Shown here one piece after another: positions 23,359 to 29,718 of a stretch of 29,718 nt of DNA (its first letter is position 1; every line of letters begins with the position of its first letter). Location of the stretch: NCBI GenBank assembly GCA_905214195.1, contig CAJMLH010000024.1, positions 1-29,718 on the forward strand, in the 5' to 3' direction. The position numbers and the translations under genes were made by a program. The stretch comes from an uncultured bacterium (GTDB lineage Bacteria > Bacillota > Clostridia > Peptostreptococcales > Anaerovoracaceae). The notes beneath the pieces are model-generated. The model was not told the DNA's origin, ran no database searches, and was given only the letters and a program-made list of their open reading frames with translations.

Positions 23359-23463
23359 CTAAGCCGACGCCCCCTGCTCCGTCTCGTTCTCTTCTCCCTT
23401 GTAAGCGATAAGAGCAACAACAGCTGCAGTTATAAGTAATATCGGCAAAACTCTCTTTTTCAT
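23359..23463 (-). CDS. 34-residue membrane or exported peptide
   Basis: This short gene encodes 34 residues: a basic start (MKKR), one hydrophobic stretch (VLPILLITAAVVALIAY, residues 5-21), and an acidic tail (KGEENETEQGASA). AGGGGGT lies 8 nt before the ATG at 23463, and TAG is at 23361-23359. The layout is that of a single-span membrane peptide with its acidic tail outside, or of an uncleaved signal sequence. It lies between a near-consensus promoter and the preQ1 riboswitch of queT, so it is probably the first gene of that transcript. I do not recognise a family. It could be a leader peptide or a small transporter accessory; neither is shown. Confidence 0.6.
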   Translation of the reverse strand: MKKRVLPILLITAAVVALIAYKGEENETEQGASA

Positions 23464-23492
23464 TTGTATACCCCCTATTTGTCTTTTTATAA

Positions 23493-23521
23493 AGTATAAC
23501 ATGCGGATTATTCAGTATCAA
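23493..23521 (-). promoter_or_regulatory. Promoter of the peptide/queT transcript
   Basis: On the minus strand TTGATA (23521-23516) and TATACT (23498-23493) are separated by 17 bp, about 30 nt before the 34-codon gene. Confidence 0.78.
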
Positions 23522-23530
23522 CGATTTATT

Positions 23531-24451
23531 TCATTTTTTGATAAAAGTAAGAATATCTTCATAGATATTTGGTGCTTCGGTTTCGTTAAGTATCTCGTGT
23601 CTCAGTCCTGCATACAGTTTGCCTGAAACATTTTTGTATCCGACTGATTTGAGAAAATTCATGCTCTCTTTCCATGCCTTTTCGCTTACAATTACAGGGT
23701 CGTCTGCCCCCGCTATAAACATTATAGGCAGATTTTCATTGTGTACATTCCATCCGTCACTGCTATAGACTTGTTTCAGCAATTTAAATAAATTTTCAAA
23801 TCCGTTAAGTGTAAAGATGAATCCGCACGCTTCATCATCATCATATTTCTTAACATTATCCTCGTTGGCTGACAACCATCCATTCTCCGAAACAGGATTA
23901 TCAATGTTTTTGTTATAATTACCGAACGCAAGCTTTTGTATCAGCTTGCTTCTGTATCTGTCGCCTTTAAAAGTTTTTTGAATCTTCACAAGCAAAAGAG
24001 CTGCCCCCACCATTGGATTTTTACTTGGAGAACCGCATACCACAAGTTTAGTTATATCCCTGTCGTATTTTTTTATGTATTTACGAACTATAAGTGAACC
24101 CATACTGTGACCGAAAAGACAGATAGGTTTATTAGGAAACCGCTTTTTAATTTCACCGGTAATCAGGTGCAAATCCTCTACTGCAAATTCTGCTGTATCG
24201 TCCGAAAAATATCCCCAATCTTCCTTGCATCTAACGCTTTCACCGTGACCTCGATGATCGTTTATTACCGATGCAAAGCCATTTTCAGCAAGAAATTCCA
24301 TAAGCGGATAATATCTCTCCTTATGCTCTGCCATTCCGTGAGAAAATTGAACGACACCTCTTATCTCTTCTTTATCTTCAGGTTCAAAGATTGCGGCACT
24401 TAAAGTCATCCCATCGCAGTCTGAAATCACCTTTAAATATTCTTTCTTCAT
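23531..24451 (-). CDS. Alpha/beta hydrolase, monoacylglycerol lipase/lysophospholipase type
   Basis: This 306-residue serine hydrolase of the alpha/beta fold probably cleaves lipid esters such as monoacylglycerols or lysophospholipids. Visible elements are the oxyanion-region HGMAEHKERY (near residue 38), INDHRGHGES, and the nucleophile elbow FGHSMGS with Ser116. The acid is in AGADDPVI and the histidine in GLRHEILNE. There is no signal peptide, so it is cytosolic. AAAGGAGG precedes the ATG. A promoter lies in the 82-nt gap after the histidine kinase, so it is probably transcribed on its own, though readthrough from the kinase operon is possible because I see no terminator between them. Confidence 0.9.
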   Translation of the reverse strand: MKKEYLKVISDCDGMTLSAAIFEPEDKEEIRGVVQFSHGMAEHKERYYPLMEFLAENGFASVINDHRGHGESVRCKEDWGYFSDDTAEFAVEDLHLITGEIKKRFPNKPICLFGHSMGSLIVRKYIKKYDRDITKLVVCGSPSKNPMVGAALLLVKIQKTFKGDRYRSKLIQKLAFGNYNKNIDNPVSENGWLSANEDNVKKYDDDEACGFIFTLNGFENLFKLLKQVYSSDGWNVHNENLPIMFIAGADDPVIVSEKAWKESMNFLKSVGYKNVSGKLYAGLRHEILNETEAPNIYEDILTFIKK

Positions 24452-24470
24452 ATTGCGCCTCCTTTAGCTT

Positions 24471-24499
24471 ATTATACGACGAAGACGCTCCTTAGTCCA
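24471..24499 (-). promoter_or_regulatory. Candidate promoter of the hydrolase gene
   Basis: On the minus strand TGGACT (24499-24494) and a perfect TATAAT (24476-24471) are separated by 17 bp. Confidence 0.62.
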
Positions 24500-24533
24500 T
24501 TAAAACTTATCCCATATATTTTGTCTTATATTT

Positions 24534-25442
24534 TTATATTTCTTGTCTTGGCTGTAGTTTTTCGGGAAATGATATTGAAACAGTAATTTCATCATTATGA
24601 TACTGTGCCTTGATTATACCTCCCATTCTTTCAGTCAAAAGCTTTGCGATTGAAAGTCCAAGTCCCGTGGAGTTTCTACCCGACTCTACCGTATAAAATC
24701 TGTCAAACAATCTGCCTACCGAGACATGGTCCAATTGCCGTGCTTTATTTGAAAAGCTTATCTCACCGTTATCGTCCATAGTTATCCTGAAATCTCCGTC
24801 ACTGTATTTTAAGGCGTTACTTATAATATTTCCGAAGATTCTGCTTACTGCCTTAGAGTCAAGTAATCGTTCAACTCTTTTTTCAGTCATATTTATTTCA
24901 GGCTCTATCCCCCGCTGCTTCATCGCACCGTAAAAGGAAATCATACTCTCCTCAAGTGCTCTCTTTAAATCCATCATTTCTTTTTTAGTATCGTCAATTA
25001 ACGATACTACGGAATATTTGAACAGTTCCTCTGTCAACTGCTTCAATACCTCAGTCCTGTTTTCTATTTGCCTAATATATCCCCTGATTTCCTCATTTAT
25101 CTCTTCTCTCTCTATCAGTTGCAGATATCCCAATATAGCTGTAAGCGGCGTCCTCAAATCATGAGAAATATTTGTTACCGCATCCTTAAGTTCCTTATCA
25201 CCTTGCTGAAATCTATGCCTTTCATACCTCAGCTTCCTAAGTTGGACATTGATTTCCTCCGCTAACATTTTCATCTCTTTATCTTGATGGGAAATATCTA
25301 TCAAGGTATTGGTATGAGCGGCAAGTCTATCAGCAAATGCCTCTCTTATCTCCCTTGCATCTTTTTTCAGCATAAAAACCTTTCCTGCCAAAATTACAGA
25401 TACACATGTCAAAAGTACCATAGCCGCCCATAGCCAAATCAT
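24534..25442 (-). CDS. Sensor histidine kinase of an ABC-linked two-component system
   Basis: This membrane-bound kinase senses a signal and phosphorylates the response regulator encoded at the head of the cluster. The 302-residue protein has one N-terminal membrane helix (about 2-20) and almost no external domain, so it may sense through the membrane or through the ABC transporter. Next come a helical linker, the H-box VTNISHDLRTPLTA (His94), the N-box IFGNIISNALKYS, and the G2 box STGLGLSIAKLL. The usual DxGxG G1 box is degenerate (DDNGEISFSNKA), a variant I recall from similar clostridial kinases. It follows the permease by 14 nt on the same strand. Confidence 0.93.
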   Translation of the reverse strand: MIWLWAAMVLLTCVSVILAGKVFMLKKDAREIREAFADRLAAHTNTLIDISHQDKEMKMLAEEINVQLRKLRYERHRFQQGDKELKDAVTNISHDLRTPLTAILGYLQLIEREEINEEIRGYIRQIENRTEVLKQLTEELFKYSVVSLIDDTKKEMMDLKRALEESMISFYGAMKQRGIEPEINMTEKRVERLLDSKAVSRIFGNIISNALKYSDGDFRITMDDNGEISFSNKARQLDHVSVGRLFDRFYTVESGRNSTGLGLSIAKLLTERMGGIIKAQYHNDEITVSISFPEKLQPRQEI

Positions 25443-25456
25443 CTTTTGTTCTCCTT

Positions 25457-26290
25457 TTATTTCAAATCTTTCCGCCTAAACATCGCCATCCCCAGTGAAG
25501 TTATTATAACAGACAATGCCGCCGAATACCCTATAAGTCTCCATGGATGAGCTGTTGACATATGAGCTATTTGTATCTGCTGGTCTCCCGGCAGTAAATC
25601 ATGCATGAATTCATATACTTTTCTTTCTGTACCCTCAAGATACCTTGGGTTTTTTTCGGCTTGCACCTCTACAAGTTTACCTGAATCATCGGTATATGCG
25701 TATCCCTCGTACATCTCAGGTGCATCCAGCCTTCCCTGAATATATTGACCTGCGAGCAAGGCTACAAAGGAAAAAAGTATACATATAACAGCTATTACGG
25801 CCTTATTTTGATTAAGCATCGATATAGCAGTAAATACAGAAGCAAAGGATACTGTCATAAATCCGGCAGCAGCCATAAACAAAAGAATATATTGTGTTTC
25901 TATAGTAAAGCTGCCAAGAAGCAATGCACCAAATATCAAATGCATCATTATAAATGCTGCGCACATCAAAAGCCCCGCAACAATACCTGTAACAAGATTC
26001 GCCCCATATATCCAAGAGCGTTTATGCCCAACTATAACTTTGTTTCTTACAGTTCCATCACCGTATTCCGTGCCGAAAAAAAGTCCGCAAAATGTCGCCA
26101 GTGTCATCCCTATAAACATCGCAAACACAAAGAAGCTTCCGTCGAGGCTTGTCTCAAGCCCTAATTTATCTGCCTCCAAGTACTGAGACACAGGCATTAT
26201 TGTCCCAAGCAAAAGCATAAACAAAATACAGCCACCAAACACTTTGGATTTTTTCATCCTCATAAAGTTTGCTGCCAATAATTTATTCAT
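25457..26290 (-). CDS. ABC-2 type transporter permease
   Basis: This is a membrane subunit of 277 residues with about six hydrophobic segments: one near residues 20-36, four between 50 and 185, and one at the C-terminus (about 250-270). Between the fifth and sixth lies a hydrophilic stretch of about 65 residues (QYIQGRLDAPEMYEGYAY to HPW), likely outside the membrane. This fits permeases of peptide-antibiotic export or resistance modules. ATG 26290 follows GGAGGTG; a longer frame to 26365 lacks a site. Its start overlaps the end of the ATPase 3' segment by 8 bp, as expected when that gene was still whole. The partner ATPase gene is interrupted. Confidence 0.9.
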   Translation of the reverse strand: MNKLLAANFMRMKKSKVFGGCILFMLLLGTIMPVSQYLEADKLGLETSLDGSFFVFAMFIGMTLATFCGLFFGTEYGDGTVRNKVIVGHKRSWIYGANLVTGIVAGLLMCAAFIMMHLIFGALLLGSFTIETQYILLFMAAAGFMTVSFASVFTAISMLNQNKAVIAVICILFSFVALLAGQYIQGRLDAPEMYEGYAYTDDSGKLVEVQAEKNPRYLEGTERKVYEFMHDLLPGDQQIQIAHMSTAHPWRLIGYSAALSVIITSLGMAMFRRKDLK

Positions 26291-26567
26291 TATTTTCACC
26301 TCCCACAAGACCGATAAAATAGCTTTCAAGGCTTTCATCTTTTTCATAAACAGAAATAATATCACAATTTTCCTTTGCCAACGCCGCTGCCAGCTTACTT
26401 ATATTAACCTGTTCAAAAATATCCGCCTTGTGATCGGAAATTATATTGTAATTGACTTTCATGGTATTGAGAACATTCGACAATGCATTCACATCAGTAA
26501 CTTCTGCTCTTATACATTTGCGGTAGGCTTCCTCAAGCTCCTGTGCACTTATTTCCTTAACCATATG
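26283..26567 (-). pseudogene. 3' segment of the ABC ATPase gene, beyond an in-frame TGA
   Basis: This stretch continues the ATPase in the same reading frame after a TGA at 26570-26568. It encodes the family's usual C-terminal domain of about 94 residues (HMVKEISAQELEE, then an alpha/beta part ending SLESYFIGLVGGENNE). An ATG at 26564 could in principle restart translation, but no ribosome binding site precedes it. Intact relatives read through this point with a sense codon (typically giving an RGHMVKE-like join), so a single base change to TGA explains the break. The downstream overlap with the permease start shows that translation once ran through here. Confidence 0.8.
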
Positions 26568-27197
26568 TCATCTGTCTATAAAGCCGTAATGAGTTGCGAG
26601 TCTTGATAATTCATCCAGAATATGGCTTGAAATCACTACTGTTATCTGTCTTTCACGGTTAAGCTTAAGTATCAGTTCCCTCATTTCTACTATTCCCTGT
26701 GGATCCAGGCCATTTATCGGCTCGTCCAGCACCAGAAAGTCCGGGTCACCTGCCAGAGCAACGGCAATACCCAGTCTCTGCTTCATTCCAAGGGAAAAAT
26801 TCTTAGCCTTTTTCTTTCCCGTATCTTCAAGACCCACTAATTCCAACAGCTGATTTATACCCTCATATGACGGCAATCCCAATACACGATATTGCTGTTT
26901 TAAATTTTCTTCTGCTGTCAAGTCCTGATAGATTGAAGGTGTCTCTACAACTGCACCCATTCTGCGGCGAGCCTTTATTATATCGCTGCTTCGGCTGTTA
27001 GCGCCATAAAGTGTATATTCCCCTGATGTAGGTTCTTGTAAACCGCATATGATTCTGATAAGCGTTGTCTTGCCCGCTCCGTTTTTGCCTACAAAGCCGT
27101 AAATTGCTCCTTTAGGCACATTCATGGAAAGTCCGCTCAACGCCTTGAAATTTTTGTAAGATTTGCAAATGCCGTTGGCAGAAAGAACATATTCCAT
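26568..27197 (-). CDS. ABC transporter ATP-binding protein, cut short by a stop codon
   Basis: This segment encodes the complete nucleotide-binding core, 209 residues: Walker A GKNGAGKT (37-44), the Q-loop region, the signature FSLGMKQRLG, Walker B FLVLDEPINGLDP, and the switch histidine in SSHIL. It stops at a TGA after HYGFIDR, where relatives continue for about 95 more residues. ATG 27197 follows AAGGAGGT. The core could still hydrolyse ATP, but pairing with the permease may be altered. TGA serves as an ordinary stop elsewhere in the window (for example at the end of the DUF1836 gene), so recoding is unlikely. It sits between the response regulator and the permease. Confidence 0.88.
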   Translation of the reverse strand: MEYVLSANGICKSYKNFKALSGLSMNVPKGAIYGFVGKNGAGKTTLIRIICGLQEPTSGEYTLYGANSRSSDIIKARRRMGAVVETPSIYQDLTAEENLKQQYRVLGLPSYEGINQLLELVGLEDTGKKKAKNFSLGMKQRLGIAVALAGDPDFLVLDEPINGLDPQGIVEMRELILKLNRERQITVVISSHILDELSRLATHYGFIDR

Positions 27198-27244
27198 ATT
27201 AAATACCTCCTTTTCTTTTATATCCATATCATAAAGCAGGATAG

Positions 27245-27283
27245 TAAAGAATCCGGTAAAGAAAACCTTAAAGAATCAGTAAA
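27245..27283 (-). promoter_or_regulatory. Evenly spaced direct repeats before the ABC genes
   Basis: TTCTTTA (plus TAAAGAA) occurs at 27245-27251, 27257-27263 and 27269-27275, exactly 12 bp apart. A weaker fourth copy (TTTAC) starts 11 bp further on. They lie between the response regulator and the ATPase gene, just upstream of a possible -10 (TATGAT) with no good -35. This fits binding of an OmpR-type regulator that activates the ABC genes. Confidence 0.55.
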
Positions 27284-27321
27284 TTTTTGTTGGTATTTAT
27301 TATGTTGTTTGAATGCTCCTT

Positions 27322-27981
27322 TTATTCTATTCTGAATCCTATCCCCCAAACTGCCTCAATATATTCTCTACCCGAAACACTTCGTAGCTTTTTCCTAAGA
27401 TTGCTTATGTGTATCTTAAGCGAATTCTCAGTACAGTCCGGAGTGTCCTCACTTATTCTGTCCAGTATCACCGACTTGGCTATAACATGTCCCTCATTTT
27501 GCATCAGCAGCTTGAGTATAGCATATTCCGTCCTTGTCAGCTTTATCTCTTGCTCACCGAACATGACAGTATGTGACAAAATATCCAATGATAATTCTCC
27601 CATACGATATACCGTTTTGATTTCTCTTTCATTTTTGTTTCTAAGCTGTACGGTGATTCTTGCAAGCAGCTCTTTTATATCAAAAGGTTTTGTGATATAG
27701 TCGCAAGCCCCATTAAGCAGCAAGCTCACTTTATCATCCACATCTACCTTTGCACTCATCACTATTACAGGTATTCCCGATATATGCGGCAAAACTTCCT
27801 CTCCTGAAAGCCCCGGCATCATTAAGTCAAGCAACACCAAATCAGGATGTTTTTCCGAAAGAAGATATAGCGCCTCTGTGCCCGAATACGCTCTTATAGC
27901 TGCATATCCTTCTCTTACGAGAACTTCTTTCAGCATGTCCCCTATATAAATATCGTCGTCTATTATGGCTATCGTCTTCAT
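27322..27981 (-). CDS. OmpR-family response regulator
   Basis: This cytosolic DNA-binding regulator has 219 residues. The receiver domain (1-115) has the acidic pocket IDDD (residues 7-10), the phosphorylated aspartate in LVLLDLMMPG (Asp52), the switch serine in VIVMSAK, and the lysine in ITKPFD. The C-terminal winged helix (about 125-219) has LTRTEYAILKLL, ENSLKIHISNLRKKL and the closing VWGIGFRIE. It heads the cluster RR, ABC ATPase, permease, histidine kinase. Its likely cognate kinase is the one at the cluster's end. GGGGGAA precedes the ATG. The 12-bp-spaced repeats downstream of it are its most likely target. Confidence 0.95.
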   Translation of the reverse strand: MKTIAIIDDDIYIGDMLKEVLVREGYAAIRAYSGTEALYLLSEKHPDLVLLDLMMPGLSGEEVLPHISGIPVIVMSAKVDVDDKVSLLLNGACDYITKPFDIKELLARITVQLRNKNEREIKTVYRMGELSLDILSHTVMFGEQEIKLTRTEYAILKLLMQNEGHVIAKSVILDRISEDTPDCTENSLKIHISNLRKKLRSVSGREYIEAVWGIGFRIE

Positions 27982-28135
27982 AACTTCCCCCTTTTATTAT
28001 TTTATTTCTTATGAAGCGTAAAGTTCTTCATTTTGAAAATCACGATTTAATTTTATCATATATCATTTGTACTCACTACTCAGCTTTATCAAGTTTAAGA
28101 ATTTATTAAACTTCGGCTCTATATGCCTGCTCTGC

Positions 28136-28173
28136 AAAAATCACAAAAGCCGAACACTAATGATTCGGCTTTT
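28136..28173 (-). terminator. Terminator hairpin inside the recombinase 3' end
   Basis: AAAAGCCGAA (28145-28154) pairs perfectly with TTCGGCTTTT (28164-28173) with a 9-nt loop. On the minus strand it is followed by TTTTGTGATTTTT. The recombinase reading frame passes through both arms and stops just after, so the hairpin encodes the residues KSRIISVRLL. Confidence 0.8.
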
Positions 28174-29682
28174 ACTGTTTGGTGGAGCGGGTGTCATCAT
28201 GGATGAACACCCCTCCGTTTCGGTGTTTTCGCCCTCAAAAGCTTCCTCAATATCGTCAAGCGGGATATTCTCAATGCTCAAAGGCTTTTTACTCGCATTG
28301 ATAATCAAAGTAAAGTGGTCATCATACAAGTAAATGGAGTGAACGAATATATTGATAATCGCTCTGCGCTTATTAAAGTCATCAAGCGGCATTTCGCACA
28401 CATAATCAAGAAAGGCTAAAATCTGTGCCTCGGATAAACAAATTTTCTTGTTGTTCTCGATAGCGAGCTGAGTTTCCAATTCTTCTTTTTCTACTTGTCG
28501 CTGATGCAGTCGCTCGGTGAGCATATCAACCGCTTGTCCTTGCTCAATACCTTTCCAAAGGTTTTCAATGGCAGTATCAACTTCTTTAATGGCTTTCTTA
28601 ATTTCACGCACCGATATATTATCGGGACTCTTATTACATTCCTCTGCAACCTTTTTGGCGATATATCGAATTTTCTCGTCGGTCAGCATTTTAAGGCATT
28701 CGCTGACAACACGATCTTCAATATAATCCTTGCTGATTATCTTCTTATTACATTTCTTTTTGCGAGCTTTCTTGCACATATAGTAGTGATATTGCTTGCC
28801 AGACTTTCCCGTGCCGCCGTATCCAACCATCATTTCCTTGCAATGACCGCAGAAAAGCTTTGTGGTCAATAGATATTCATTTTCGCCCCGTGTGCGGGCG
28901 GGTGCAGATTTGTTCTTGTTCATAAGCGCTTGTACCCGATAGAATAAGTCGTCGTCCAAGATGCGTGGCATTCCGCCGGGTGTTTCAACTCCTTTGTATA
29001 AATATATGCCGATATAGCGTTTGTTTTTGAGAAGGCGGCTAAGACTGTTATATGTGAACTCGTTACCAAGTGAGGTTTTAACCCTTCTTCGCTGTAAATC
29101 TTTTACGATTTCCGCTTTAGTTTCACCACTTGCATAACGTTCATATATTTCACGGACAATTGCCGCTTCTTCCTCATCAACATAAAAAGTGCGATCCTTT
29201 TTATTCACCTTAAAACCAAGTCCGGGGTTGCTGCCATTTGACAAACACTTTTCGGCATTGATAGACATACCTCGATGGATTTTCTGTGCAAGCTCTACGG
29301 AGTAGTATTCCGCCATACTTTCAAGGACACCCTCGATAAGAATGCCCGAAGCATCGTCGGTAATATTCTCTTTTGCAGATAATACTCTGACACCGTTTTT
29401 CTTGAGTTTTGCTTTATAAATCGCGCTGTCATATCGGTTGCGGGCGAAGCGGTCAAGCTGATATACAAGTACACCCTCAAAGGTGTGTTTATCGCTGTCT
29501 GCAATCATTCTTTGGAAATCAGCACGGTTATCAAACTTACCGCTTTGTGCTCGGTCGATATATTCACCGACTACCGTGTAATTGTGCGACTCGGCATATT
29601 CATAACAGACTTTTAACGGTCCTTCAATGGATTGCTCGGTTTGGCTATGACTGGAAAACCGAGCGTATATTACAACATTCAT
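28141..29682 (-). CDS. Large serine recombinase (site-specific integrase)
   Basis: This is a 513-residue serine recombinase of the kind that integrates and excises mobile elements. The N-terminal catalytic domain starts VVIYARFSSHSQTEQSIEG with the nucleophile Ser10. The recombinase domain follows (about 160-260), then a zinc ribbon (LFCGHCKEMM with a paired CKKARKKKC) and a helical segment near 380-420. GGAGGATCACAG precedes the ATG, and a TATAAT at 29717-29712 is a likely -10. Its codons look more GC-rich than those of its neighbours, which suggests transfer. The last ten codons run through a terminator hairpin. The rest of the element would lie beyond the right edge. Confidence 0.93.
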   Translation of the reverse strand: MNVVIYARFSSHSQTEQSIEGPLKVCYEYAESHNYTVVGEYIDRAQSGKFDNRADFQRMIADSDKHTFEGVLVYQLDRFARNRYDSAIYKAKLKKNGVRVLSAKENITDDASGILIEGVLESMAEYYSVELAQKIHRGMSINAEKCLSNGSNPGLGFKVNKKDRTFYVDEEEAAIVREIYERYASGETKAEIVKDLQRRRVKTSLGNEFTYNSLSRLLKNKRYIGIYLYKGVETPGGMPRILDDDLFYRVQALMNKNKSAPARTRGENEYLLTTKLFCGHCKEMMVGYGGTGKSGKQYHYYMCKKARKKKCNKKIISKDYIEDRVVSECLKMLTDEKIRYIAKKVAEECNKSPDNISVREIKKAIKEVDTAIENLWKGIEQGQAVDMLTERLHQRQVEKEELETQLAIENNKKICLSEAQILAFLDYVCEMPLDDFNKRRAIINIFVHSIYLYDDHFTLIINASKKPLSIENIPLDDIEEAFEGENTETEGCSSMMTPAPPNSKSRIISVRLL

Positions 29683-29718
29683 CTGTGATCCTCCAATTCT
29701 TTCTATACATAATTATAA

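Noticed and set aside
25745..26164. Plus-strand open frame of 139 codons
   Set aside because: It is antisense to the ABC permease. Its lysine-, tyrosine- and histidine-rich composition is what the complement of a membrane protein gene gives.
26568..26570. TGA in the ABC ATPase as a recoded Trp or selenocysteine codon
   Set aside because: TGA ends other genes in this window normally, relatives have no Cys or Trp requirement at this surface position, and I see no selenocysteine-type hairpin after it.
28173..28200. A tRNA gene at the recombinase 3' end
   Set aside because: Only an acceptor-like CCGCTCCACCA is present. There is no T-loop, anticodon arm or D arm, so it is at most a remnant or a coincidence.

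Overview
The window comes from a low-GC, anaerobic, spore-forming member of the Clostridia. The clues are AT-rich intergenic DNA with strong AGGAGG-type ribosome binding sites, an oxygen-sensitive pyruvate formate-lyase with its radical activase, the arginine deiminase pathway, a spoIIID gene, a tryptophan-type T-box leader and a preQ1-I riboswitch. I cannot place it below class level. I see no rRNA gene, tRNA gene or CRISPR array.

Layout. 1-320: unassigned flank with two hairpins. 321-3355 (minus): pflB-pflA, with an intercistronic hairpin and a promoter region holding three copies of the palindrome TGTATACA. 3699-4742 (plus): AI-2E-family membrane protein. 4779-7991 (minus): arcB-arcA-arcC, turning arginine-derived citrulline into ornithine, ATP, CO2 and ammonia. 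8141-8683 (plus): small membrane protein. 8822-11111 (minus): mreB-type gene and an rRNA methyltransferase. 11349-13151 (minus) and 13282-13791 (plus): acyl-CoA ligase and DUF1836 regulator, transcribed back to back. 13882-15662 (minus): T-box leader and a TrpB2-type tryptophan synthase beta chain. 15805-18074: LysO-like exporter and MATE pump, convergent. 18203-18460 (plus): spoIIID behind a sigma-E-like promoter. 18551-19573 (plus): threonine aldolase. 19690-21811 (minus): a HutD-domain/transmembrane fusion followed by homoserine dehydrogenase. 21945-22746: two small cysteine-rich redox proteins. 22809-23521 (minus): a 34-residue membrane peptide, a preQ1 riboswitch and queT. 23531-24451 (minus): alpha/beta hydrolase. 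24534-27981 (minus): response regulator, ABC ATPase, ABC permease and histidine kinase. 28141-29682 (minus): large serine recombinase, probably the edge of a mobile element.

How the parts relate. Much of the window concerns fermentation and amino acid metabolism: PFL, the ADI pathway, threonine aldolase, homoserine dehydrogenase, TrpB2 and an amino acid exporter. The response-regulator/ABC/kinase block resembles peptide-antibiotic sensing and export modules. Its ATPase gene is cut by an in-frame TGA, so the module may be damaged. The most interesting items are non-coding or architectural: the TGTATACA sites around the pfl promoter, an inverted repeat with one arm in the spacer of each of two divergent promoters (21851-21912), the 12-bp-spaced repeats before the ABC genes, the peptide gene between the queT promoter and its riboswitch, and the HutD-membrane fusion.
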